From Toxonevra muliebris (Eukaryota; Arthropoda; Insecta; Diptera; Pallopteridae): a stretch of 64,000 nt of DNA. The stretch is taken from assembly GCA_963691655.1 (NCBI GenBank), contig OY829330.1, forward strand, positions 3,996,793-4,060,792, given 5' to 3'. The notes under the pieces were generated by a model. The model saw only the letters and a list, made by a program, of their open reading frames with translations. It did no database searches and was not told where the DNA came from. The translations under genes and the position numbers were made by a program. Below, in pieces: positions 32,101 through 40,753 of the stretch (position 1 is the first letter of the stretch; every line of letters starts with the position of its first letter).

Positions 32101-32433
32101 TTAGTATTTATAGTTTCCGAGAATTTGGTCCACTTTTTTACTAATGTGGGTAAAAAATAAATTAAGCCCATCATTCGAAAGAATACCAACCTTGAAATAT
32201 ATTCGCTTAGTTAAAACTTTACAGCACTTGAAATCAAAATTTAGCGAACATAAAATTCTCAGTGTTTTCGCTAAATTGAATTCTTGAAACCAATGAAAAT
32301 TGAAAAATCTAAGAATATCACCCAGTTCCAGTTGATAAAATACATAATTGAGGTATTCATAAGGTGTCGTATCCTCTCTTTTGTCATAAATTCGCTCATT
32401 TCTTAAAAGAAAATTAAAAATTAAATTTAACAT
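32101..32433 (-). CDS. unrecognised 110-codon frame, possible terminal exon
   Basis: The minus frame encodes about 110 residues ending in VDQILGNYKY, with mixed codons and a balanced mix of charged and aromatic residues (NERIYDKREDTTPYEYLNYV, ILRFFNFHWFQEF). This is unlike the T-rich accidental frames nearby. No known family is recognised. Its first residues (LNLIFNFLL) are read from TTAATTTTTAATTTTCTTTTAAG, a convincing 3' splice site, so the true coding part may start at NERIYDK (about 32403) as a last exon. AATAAA follows downstream. GCACAAATGGTATTT flanks it on both sides (about 32039 and 32509). It could also belong to an unrecognised transposon. Confidence 0.3.
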   Translation of the reverse strand: MLNLIFNFLLRNERIYDKREDTTPYEYLNYVFYQLELGDILRFFNFHWFQEFNLAKTLRILCSLNFDFKCCKVLTKRIYFKVGILSNDGLNLFFTHISKKVDQILGNYKY

Positions 32434-32996
32434 TATAATTTAATAATTGCAAATGAAAAATAGAACATATACTTGTACCATTTGTAATATATAAAATAAT
32501 TGTGCACAAATGGTATTTATGGTTATGTTGTATTTCGCTACCTTGATTTGTTAACACACATTTTTTAAATATTACAGGAGATGCAAAAATCGTTTTGATA
32601 TTTGGAGTACTGAATGTAATTTAAACTAAAAGAAAAGATAAAAAGCTTTCAGTGTATATCATATCTCTATAATTTTTGGTACATATGAAAGTGGGCATGC
32701 AATATCGTAAATTATGATTTATAATCCATTAAAAACTGGTTATTAAAAAATTTGATGTTCTCACATTTTGCAAATTAAGATAGCGATTTGTAAATACATA
32801 TGAATTTCTACTTTGACTTTTTTATTCATAAAAGGCTACATAGCTATTCTTACAATATGGTAAAGCCGAACTATTGAGGGAACTATCAAAAAGATCGGGA
32901 GTTAATTTTTTAGTAGGGTACAACAAAACTTTTATTTTTGAATGGAGCTCGGTGCACTTCAATGTAGCTTACGTCAAAACGCAAAATATGTATTTA
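32434..32996. other. unassigned AT-rich stretch
   Basis: Contains the right GCACAAATGGTATTT copy (about 32509) and its inverted relative TTGTACCATTTGTAA (32473). If the 32.1 kb frame is an exon, this is intron. Nothing else seen. Confidence 0.35.
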
Positions 32997-33000
32997 TTTG

Positions 33001-33990
33001 TTTTATTTATTTTATTTATTTTATTTATTTTATTTATTTTATTTATTTTATTTATTTTATTTATTTTATTTATTTTATTTATTTTATTTATTTTATTTAT
33101 TTTATTTATTTTATTTATTTTATTTATTTTATTTATTTTATTTATTTTATTTATTTTATTTATTTTATTTATTTTATTTATTTTATTTATTTTATTTATT
33201 TTATTTATTTTATTTATTTTATTTATTTTATTTATTTTATTTATTTTATTTATTTTATTTATTTTATTTATTTTATTTATTTTATTTATTTTATTTATTT
33301 TATTTATTTTATTTATTTTATTTATTTTATTTATTTTATTTATTTTATTTATTTTATTTATTTTATTTATTTTATTTATTTTATTTATTTTATTTATTTT
33401 ATTTATTTTATTTATTTTATTTATTTTATTTATTTTATTTATTTTATTTATTTTATTTATTTTATTTATTTTATTTATTTTATTTATTTTATTTATTTTA
33501 TTTATTTTATTTATTTTATTTATTTTATTTATTTTATTTATTTTATTTATTTTATTTATTTTATTTATTTTATTTATTTTATTTATTTTATTTATTTTAT
33601 TTATTTTATTTATTTTATTTATTTTATTTATTTTATTTATTTTATTTATTTTATTTATTTTATTTATTTTATTTATTTTATTTATTTTATTTATTTTATT
33701 TATTTTATTTATTTTATTTATTTTATTTATTTTATTTATTTTATTTATTTTATTTATTTTATTTATTTTATTTATTTTATTTATTTTATTTATTTTATTT
33801 ATTTTATTTATTTTATTTATTTTATTTATTTTATTTATTTTATTTATTTTATTTATTTTATTTATTTTATTTATTTTATTTATTTTATTTATTTTATTTA
33901 TTTTATTTATTTTATTTATTTTATTTATTTTATTTATTTTATTTATTTTATTTATTTTATTTATTTTATTTATTTTATTTATTTTATTTA
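33001..33990. repeat. perfect 9 bp tandem repeat (TTTTATTTA), 110 units
   Basis: Exactly 990 bases of TTTTATTTA without a single substitution or indel that I can see, with a few imperfect units on each side (32985-33000 and 33991-34008). Because the unit is a multiple of three and has no stop in three plus frames, it creates 360-390-codon frames of Leu-Phe-Ile or Tyr-Phe-Ile type. These are artefacts, not genes. Confidence 0.97.
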
Positions 33991-34008
33991 CTTTTTATTT
34001 ATTTTATT

Positions 34009-34500
34009 GTCATCCGGTTTGTGTCAAGGCTGAGATTTCTATGGATTTATAGTTGTGTGGTGAACGTGGGGGATTTGACTGTTTCATGCCATCACCCTCC
34101 AGATGGCACTTTTTGTATATGGCCAATTTTTTATCTTTAACGTTACAGTTGTTCGCATATTTCTGCAAATATATCGATAATATCCCATGAAACTAAATTT
34201 TTTTTACATGGACATGAAAATAGGCCTCAAGGCCTACATTTCGTGAGAACAAACTTCTTTTTAACTTTTGTCGTTTCGAAGATATAACCAGTTTTATGTG
34301 GTGTTTAACGTTACATTTTTTGGAAGTGAGTTTCGAGGTAGCTCAACATTTTGAAAAAAATTAGCGAAAGTAGCAATGAAAAAACCTAAACTAAGGCATT
34401 ATATTGAACGTGAGGGATCAATTAAGCTACTGGAATCAAAATAATACCAAAAAAATATTTCTCTTGCACTTATAAGATTCAAAATGTCCGGTCTTTAACG
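34009..34500. other. unassigned stretch with AACGTTAC words
   Basis: TAACGTTAC occurs at 34138, 34306, 34497 and 34518, always in the same context (TTTAACGTTACA). It may be a remnant of a repeat. No gene. Confidence 0.3.
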
Positions 34501-34902
34501 TTACACGAAAAAGTATATAACGTTACCTAGCGATTTTACTTTGAGAAACAAGAAAATATGATGCAATAAAAAACTAAAAACTGCTAGAAGGTGAAAAAAA
34601 CAAATATTTATTGCAACTATCATCGTTCGGGTTGTTTTCCACTGATTTCCAAAAACCAGTCGTGCAATATCACATTGTAGTGCTCTCAATCTGTCGTCAC
34701 TGGCGCGGGATGTATTGTGCATCCCGGAAATTGAATAATTTTCAAAAAATGGATTTTTATCTAGAACCTTGGTCAAAAGCTCTCGAAAAAGGTAGCTCGT
34801 TCCCAATTTTTGTTTTGTTAGATTTTTCTGAAAAAACTTTTTGTAAAAATGAGTCTTTAACATTATGTACTCGTCACTGTCACTAGTGATGAGGTATAGC
34901 AT
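34501..34902 (-). CDS. unrecognised 133-codon frame, probably not a gene
   Basis: An open minus frame contains a basic N-terminal part (HFYKKFFQKNLTKQ), a polar stretch (SRASDDRLRALQCDIARLVF) and a hydrophobic C-terminal segment (about residues 100-125) that could span a membrane. No family recognised. A 91-codon frame lies opposite it, and both depend on AT-rich sequence, so chance is likely. The segment DDRLRALQCDIARLV looks more protein-like than the rest. Confidence 0.15.
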   Translation of the reverse strand: MLYLITSDSDEYIMLKTHFYKKFFQKNLTKQKLGTSYLFRELLTKVLDKNPFFENYSISGMHNTSRASDDRLRALQCDIARLVFGNQWKTTRTMIVAINICFFHLLAVFSFLLHHIFLFLKVKSLGNVIYFFV

Positions 34903-36019
34903 TACAACAAAAATCTACATAAAAGTAAAAACGAGTAGGAACAAGTTTTCTATGTTACGAGTTTCTCAAGTTTTTTTTCTTCTTATCGAAATGTTTTAAA
35001 TCCAAGAAGAGCTGATCGTGGGTAAAATTTTGCTTTTTTACCCACGCTACTGACCTTGAGCTTATTTTCCCATTTTCATTCAAATAGCGTTTTCGCTTTT
35101 GCTATATAATACTTTAGGGCTGCTGTTGTTGTTTTGATCGTGTATAGCAAGCAATTTGCGAATTTTCCCACCAATAAGTTTTGTTTACTTATCACAACAA
35201 AGAAGAGCGTCAAAATTACAATTGTGTTTGTATATACATATGCCTATGTGTGTGTATGTTGGTTGTTGCTCTGCAAAAAATTGGCCTAGTCTGAAACTAG
35301 TACGCATATGATCAAGTCAATTTCAATGGCTATGTAGTCGAATCATATCAGAACAACGTAAATACATTTGTGCAGTCTTGTCATTGCACATGACCAAATA
35401 CTTGTCCAGTATTGTCTATACAAACTATTCGAAAACTAGTTATATTTGCTTCAAATTGGATGGCACAAGACAACAAAAAACCAAAGGTATTTTGGTATTT
35501 CAATGACATACACAACACTATAACTTAAACAAGTCATCGAATTTTCGGTACAATTGTTCTTTTTTTTAGTACAATTCAAATTACGAAAGAATTTTTTGTA
35601 CATTTTATGCACACAAATTCAAATTTTTTCGCAATGATTGAAATTTTTATTTGTACATTATCAAGGTTCAGCGTATAATGCGTATTCGCATTCACAATAT
35701 TTTATGCGAATAATTTATGTGAGCAATTTCACTTGCGCTGAAATCAAAAGAGAAATGTCAAAAAAAATTTGGCGGTCACTTTTTCTAAAGTATAATCCCC
35801 AATTATTACTTAATTTTTTGTACTAAAATCTAAATCGCATTAGTTTTCGCAAATTTAACTTTTTATTATACGCGTTCGCATTCGCTTTTTCATTATTCGA
35901 ACAACCATAATATGTAGTATTTTATCTTTATGATGATGTTATAAACGTGATTACAATCCAGAATGTTGACATGAAAGTTTTAATCCCTCAAATCAAATTG
36001 ATATCTGCTGAAATAACCA
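34903..36019. other. unassigned AT-rich stretch
   Basis: Non-repetitive to my eye. TACATATGCCTATGTGTGTG simple sequence near 35232. No coding signals beyond short AT-rich frames. Confidence 0.35.
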
Positions 36020-36105
36020 AATTTCTTAATAGCACCTAAAAACTTCATTTTTCGGACTTCAGGTCCATATTATGCGAGAACTAGATGTGATGGGGGAGAA
36101 ATTGA
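36020..36105 (+). repeat. dispersed repeat copy (also at 39880-39962)
   Basis: AATTTCTTAATAGC, CTAAAAACTTCATTTT, GGACTTC, CCATATT and GAGAACTAGATGT line up with AATTTCTTTATAGC, CTAAAGACCCCATTTT, TGACTTC, CCATATT and GAGAACTAGATGT at 39880-39962. Confidence 0.55.
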
Positions 36106-36234
36106 TTTTCTTTTTCGTGTACAAAAGTAAACTTTAGTTGCAAAATTGAGATTTGTGCATTAAACACAACCAAAGCAGCAGACTTCTTCTGAGAGAATAA
36201 ATACAATAAGAGCGTCAACCTCTAGCATCAAGAA

Positions 36235-36467
36235 CAAGGTGAATTTATATAAAGTGGAGTTGCCAGCATCTCATTCTTCCTTCTTTTTTATAGCGCCATT
36301 ATTTTGTATTTGTGACCCACCACTATGACCTCAACAACAAAGATGTATTGTCATTGCCGTGTTTTCATCAGCTGATTTTGACATTAACAGTGCTCCGCCA
36401 TTATGGCTGCAACAACAAAGTTATGTTGTTGTACTGCTGCCAACACATTGTGTATAAATTCACCTTG
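36235..36467. mobile_element. 233 bp MITE with CAAGGTGAATTTATA ends
   Basis: CAAGGTGAATTTATA at the left end and its inverse at the right (ends 36467) continue into GTTGCCAGCA versus TTGGCAGCAG, giving about 35 bp imperfect inverted repeats. Flanking 8-mers ATCAAGAA and GCCAAGAA agree at 6 of 8 positions, compatible with an aged 8 bp duplication of the hAT type. Inside, CGCCATTAT and CAACAACAAAG occur twice as a direct duplication. Confidence 0.7.
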
Positions 36468-36589
36468 GCCAAGAATATGTAGAAGAAAAACAAAACAAAA
36501 GCAGTTGGATTTTATTTTTGTGTTTACAATTCATTTTGTTTTTATTTATGTTGTCAATTTACAAAAACTAAAATTTTAATTTTGAGATT

Positions 36590-37045
36590 CTGTTAGTGGG
36601 TAAATTCAATTACATTACAATCCCAATCCCAATTCCAGGAAATTTGTAATTGGTACTTTTTGATAAAAGTTTCAATTCCATTACAAGGAATTGTAATTGG
36701 TAATTAAAAAAAAAATTTTAAGGTAATGGAATTGAAAAAATTATCGATTCCATTACAAGGAATTGTATTTATTTTGTAATTAAAAATATATCAATTACTT
36801 AAAGGAATTGAAAAAGGAATTTATTTTTTAAGTGAAATCAAGTACTTTCTTGGAATTAAATTACAATTTAGTTTTTTTTTGTTCAAATTGAGCAAGTTGC
36901 TAGCAAATCGGGGGTGACCAGCAATTTATACTCGTTTTTCTCTAATTCGCTCGTAACGGCTTATTCAAAGCATTTTACAATATTTTTCCCAAATGTTTTT
37001 TTTTCTGGAATTGAACTAAAGGGAATCAATTACTTTTGAGGAATT
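36590..37045. repeat. repeat rich in AATTCCATTACAAGGAATTG
   Basis: Variants of the self-complementary word CAATTCCTTGTAATGGAATT occur several times (36673, 36748 and around), with GTAATTGG and AATTACA spacers. This resembles a decayed MITE built of palindromes. Boundaries uncertain. Confidence 0.4.
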
Positions 37046-37459
37046 ATTATCAATAACTATTTATTAGTTAACAAAGTTAACAAAGCAAAAAAAAAAAACT
37101 TAGTTTCAACGACATGCTGATAGATAAGAAGATTTAAAAAGAAATTGGAAAACTGTAAATACAAGTTGTAAGTTAAATATTGCAATTCATTTTATTACTT
37201 ACATGCATTTTTTAATACCAATTTAATGCCAATTCTCGTGTTCATTTTCTTTTAAGAAATTACTCGCACGTATGCACAAACAAAAAGATTTTACTTCAAA
37301 AATAATTTTCTTGTAAACACAAGATTACGATTACGGTCGTCTGTCGCAATTGTGTTCACTCGAAGGTATTTTCCGACGGCAATGGATCAGTTGTTTACTA
37401 TCCGTCGTCCGACGCAATTGTATTCAAGGCTGGATTGCAAAATAGTGAATCTTCTACCG
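37046..37459. other. unassigned 5' flank of mariner remnant
   Basis: GTCGTCTGTCGCAATTGTGTTC near 37337 and GTCGTCCGACGCAATTGTATTC near 37404 are direct near-repeats. No other feature. Confidence 0.35.
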
Positions 37460-37985
37460 AAAGTATAAGAAAATTCAAAATTCGGTAGGAGAGACTTCCA
37501 CTCAATATGTGGATCCATTTGTTAAATGTGTGTATGAAACTGCATCTTTATTGGCTGAAACAACAAGTTCTCGTACTCCTACAGTGCGCGCAACCGAAAA
37601 AATTACTGCTGTTGCTCAGAATGTGCAAGAAGAACCAACCACATCAACTCGCCATTGTACTCAGGAATTGCACCTTTCACGCACTTCTTTGTTGCGACTT
37701 TTGCACAAGACCTCGTTATAAAGCTGTATAAAGTTCAATTGGTTCAACAGCTGAAGCCACTTGACCATCCGCAATGCTTTCTGTTCGCTAATTGGGCTCT
37801 GGAGCGCTTGAAAGAAGATGAACATTTTTACCGAATAATAAATTGTGGCCTATTTAAAAATAATGGACTTAGACAACATTTGGTTCCATCAGGATGGTGC
37901 ACCATGTCTCACAAACCGTGCAACAATCGATCTTTTGCGTTGGAAGTGTGAAACCAGTGTTCCACAATTAACAGGAAAGATTGTA
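37460..37985 (+). pseudogene. internally deleted mariner transposase
   Basis: In order: NSESSTESIRKFK, TVRATEKITAVAQNVQEEPT, TSTRHCTQELHLSRTSLLRL, LLHKTS, then after a frameshift KLYKVQLVQQLKPLDHPQ, FANWALERLKEDEHFYRII, then a jump to LDNIWFHQDGAP and NRATIDLLRW. These are the helix-turn-helix, linker and part of the catalytic core of a mariner transposase. The part between FYRII and WFHQDGAP is missing, which removes the first catalytic Asp (the usual FSDEAHF). The C-terminal third acidic residue is absent too. Terminal repeats were not identified. Confidence 0.75.
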
Positions 37986-38360
37986 CTTTGCAATAATAAA
38001 TACCACACTGAAAAAAAATTACTCGTTTTTTATTTAAACCGAAATCAAATTTCAAATCATTATTTTGTATTTGATATCTATTTATATAAACAAATAGAAC
38101 TATAGAACACTAGACTTATTGCATGCTAGGGAAAATTGTGAATACTGTCCCAGAAATGGGTATACTTCCTCGAAAATCGGTGTCTATCGCTGTTACAGAG
38201 ATATTTCTTTGAATTGGAAGCTAGTAAGCGTTTACCTGGGAATACTCATACGCTATTTCAGTTCAGTGTCCCTTTATGCTTTTTTATATTGTATTTTCTT
38301 AAATTATGTCATATTTTTGATTTTTATCATGCTTTTTTATTTGATATTTATTTGTACAGA
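37986..38360. other. unassigned AT-rich stretch
   Basis: Nothing supported. Confidence 0.35.
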
Positions 38361-38716
38361 CTAGAGTTTCGACCGAACGCCCTTTTTTTGGCCGAACTTC
38401 GGCCAAAATTTAAATGTTCGGCCGAAGCGGGTTCAAACTTTTGAAAAAGAATCTGAGTTTTCCCTTGGCAAAAAATAAATCAATAATTTTAAATAATGTA
38501 TAAAAGAACGTATATATGTAGTCATCACAATAAAAGTGTATATAGAGATAAGTATATATAACGGTAAAGGTAGTTTTCTTTCAATATCTCTATTCAGTGA
38601 AGATATTTGGAACCAAATCTGTAATTCTGGGTTGTGATTTCAAATATTAGTACTAAAGCCGAATACCAAATTTTTAGCCGAACCTGGCCGAAGTCCAACG
38701 TTCGGTCGAACTGTAG
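38361..38716. mobile_element. MITE with CTAGAGTTTCGACCGAACG ends
   Basis: Left CTAGAGTTTCGACCGAACG and inverted right CTACAGTTCGACCGAACG give about 19 bp ends. Further in, GGCCGAACTTCGGCC and TTCGGCCGAAG on the left mirror GCCGAACCTGGCCGAAG on the right. No coding capacity. TA-rich flanks suggest a TA target but the duplication is not clear. Confidence 0.65.
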
Positions 38717-38817
38717 TATAAACAAATTGTTCTAATACACTAGGGCTGTTACATGTAAGATCAATTTCTTGTGTAAAAGCTACTAATACATAATTAATAC
38801 ATTTTTTTCTTTATTAC

Positions 38818-39241
38818 TTAACCCTCTAGTAGGCAGAACCGTCTCCAGACGGGCAACCGCGTAATACAATTTAAAATACGTTTAAAATATTTCGTGCCGC
38901 TCAGTCGATAGATGAATACCGGAGCTACACGTTGCGTAGCTTCAGTACTGTATGCGCTGTTTTGTTTTAATTTTATCACCAGTTGAAGGTCAGATTTCTG
39001 GTGATATTAAAATTATGTGCGATAATTCAAATTATTAATAATAAATATTTATAGTTGTTTGTTGGAGTTGAAGAAGTATTAGACCATCTATTTTCTCACC
39101 TGGAGCAAAAATAAAGACTCCAATTCTATTGTAAACTTCATTTACAAGTTTTATACATTAAAACCAACCAATTCTCATATTTTTTATTGCTGAAAACCAT
39201 TGGCCTACTGGCGGATCAAATTTATAAAATAATAACTTAAT
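38818..39241. mobile_element. possible TTAA-flanked element
   Basis: TTAACCCTCTAGTAGGCAGA begins at 38818 and resembles the ends of the piggyBac-type MITE at 9678. Near 39200, GGCCTACTGGCGG is a partial inverse. TTAA at 39237-39240 is about 20 bp beyond it. A hairpin (GGAGCTACACGTTGCGTAGCTTC region, about 38918) lies inside. Tentative. Confidence 0.3.
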
Positions 39242-39417
39242 TTTTTTATTTCATTTGTCATTCACTATAAATAGTCGCACCATTGAGTAGGTGTATTTTA
39301 TTACACCAAAATTACATAATTATTTGTTTTAATTGATTTACTAATTGCACAGTGCAACAAAAGTTTTATGCGCGAGATTTTCGAACGGTTTTATGGTAAT
39401 TTTTTTTTTTTTTCTAT

Positions 39418-39663
39418 GACGACCTCGATAGTCTAGTGGATAGTGCACTAGACTTTCATCCAGAAGGTTGCGGGTTCGATTCCCGTCTTGGTCTGGTGGT
39501 TAATTCTCATAAACTTCTAATATTCACTATCGATATGAAGTGGATGGGAATTATAAGAATGTGTACTACTGCATACCTTGGTTGATAATGGCAAAACCAC
39601 CGAGCTGATAAAAAATTGCCACATAGCCGTTCGGAATCGGCGTTAAACTGTAGGTCCTACCAT
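39418..39663 (+). mobile_element. tRNA-Glu-derived SINE, copy 3
   Basis: The best preserved head of the three copies: GATAGTCTAGTGGATAGTG (A-box), GACTTTCATCC (anticodon TTC) and an intact B-box, GGGTTCGATTCC, near 39473. The body (AAAACCACCGAGCTGATAAA, GTTAAACTGTAGGTCC) matches 9691-9930, after which it is cut off by the next SINE and lacks the CCTAACCTAA tail. Confidence 0.85.
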
Positions 39664-39870
39664 CGCCACTGTGGTCTAGTGGAAGAGTGCCAGACTCTTG
39701 TTTCTGGAGACCCGAGTTCGATTCTCGGCTTGGGTATGTTTCTTATCTATCTTTCTTTCTCCCTTCCTTTCTTTCTTTCTTTCTTGGGGCTTTGGCACAA
39801 AAGATCTTATAGGTCGCAGTTCCTGACTTTCGAGTCGTCCTTCCTTCAAATAATAATAATAGTAATTTCT
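39664..39870 (+). mobile_element. tRNA-derived SINE, second family
   Basis: A-box-like TGGTCTAGTGGAAGAGTG, arm CCAGACTCTTGTTTCTGG (loop with CTT or TTG) and B-box stem CCGAGTTCGATTCTCGG in tRNA order, followed by a CTTT microsatellite, GGCTTTGGCACAAAAGATCT, TAGGTCGCAGT and an ATA-rich tail (39849-39870). The copy at 19228-19346 (minus) shares the body. The head is closest to Lys or Gln tRNA, uncertain. Confidence 0.75.
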
Positions 39871-39879
39871 AATAAAGAA

Positions 39880-39962
39880 ATTTCTTTATAGCCCCTAAAG
39901 ACCCCATTTTCTGACTTCCATATTGTGGGAGAACTAGATGTAATAGAGAAAAACTGATTACG
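39880..39962 (+). repeat. dispersed repeat copy (also at 36020-36105)
   Basis: See the matched words listed at 36020. It lies between the SINE tail and the right end of the outer MITE, so it belongs to that MITE's body. Confidence 0.55.
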
Positions 39963-40094
39963 CAGTCGGGATTAGCGGTCCTATAAAGCCCTTGGAAAAT
40001 CTCGCGCATAAGACAAAAGTTGAAAATTTGTTGTATTGTGCTGTCATGCACATTAAGATTGCTCAATTTGCTGTTTGGACGTTTTCTTATAAAA

Positions 40095-40753
40095 TACAGT
40101 GGCGGTCATAAAAACCGAACCACTTGCAAAACTGCTGTAATTTCGGTAAAATTCACTAACTTGGCCCAAATTTCTCTTCCTTTGTAAAAGAGATTCACAT
40201 GTTTATATTTTAAGAATGTATTTAAGTAGAATGTACCACTTTTTTTTTCGAAAAAAAGAAGACTTGGACCCCTTGCAGGTCGTCATCGACCTCGCATTAC
40301 TAAAAGGTTGATATTGTTGTTCAAGGACTCTCATAAAGTCAAACACCAGAAGAAATTTTATACTTATTCTCGACTCCAGAGAAAAAAGGCAATTTGAACC
40401 CGCTTGAAAGGACAAAGGATCAAAAAGACTATGGAATACACATACAAGAGCAAATTGAATAACCCGAAAGATTAGGTTAAAGGATTGGTTCCAAAGTACA
40501 GTCACAATAAGGGCCGAGCTGAAGAGCTATTATAACGTTAATATAAGTTCCGAAACTTTATGCAGAAGGCAACGAGGGTTCGGCCTGTATAGGATACGAT
40601 TTGTTATATTGATTTTAAATATATTCGTTGATATTAGAATTTTGTTCCTAAAAATAAGAAAAATTACATTTACTAAAATAAAATCAGGTTTAGCTCTCAT
40701 TATAAGCGATTTTTTTGAAATTGGTGCGTGGTGCGGTTTTTATGACGGCCGTA
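40095..40753 (+). mobile_element. Tc1-like element, decayed, with both ends
   Basis: TACAGTGGCGGTCATAAAAA then CCGAACCAC at the left and, inverted, TACGGCCGTCATAAAAACCG then CACCAC at the right. TACAGTGGCGGTC is the classic Tc1 end with a TA target. The interior is 655 bp, half the size of a full element. It still shows an N-terminal transposase trace on the plus strand, GRHRPRITKRLI (about 40277-40312), and VTIRAELKSYYNVNISSETL (about 40502-40561), the paired-type helix-turn-helix region. No catalytic core remains. The 100-codon minus frame over it is a shadow. Confidence 0.7.

Larger units (their letters stand above)
39347..40041. mobile_element. MITE carrying two nested SINEs
   Basis: GCACAGTGCAACAA then TTTTATGCGCGAGATTTTC on the left (39347-39382) face GAAAATCTCGCGCATAAGAC and TTGTTGTATTGTGC on the right (39995-40041). 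Between them sit a tRNA-Glu SINE and, directly against it, a second tRNA-derived SINE. Without them the element is about 240 bp. No target duplication seen for the outer element. Confidence 0.6.

Noticed and set aside
32874..34140. Three overlapping frames of 363-392 codons made of Leu-Phe-Ile or Tyr-Phe-Ile repeats
   Set aside because: They are a by-product of a 9 bp satellite whose unit is divisible by three and lacks stops; there is no real protein composition.
40203..40505. 100-codon minus-strand frame as a gene
   Set aside because: It lies inside a Tc1-like element between its terminal repeats, opposite the readable transposase trace, and has no motif.
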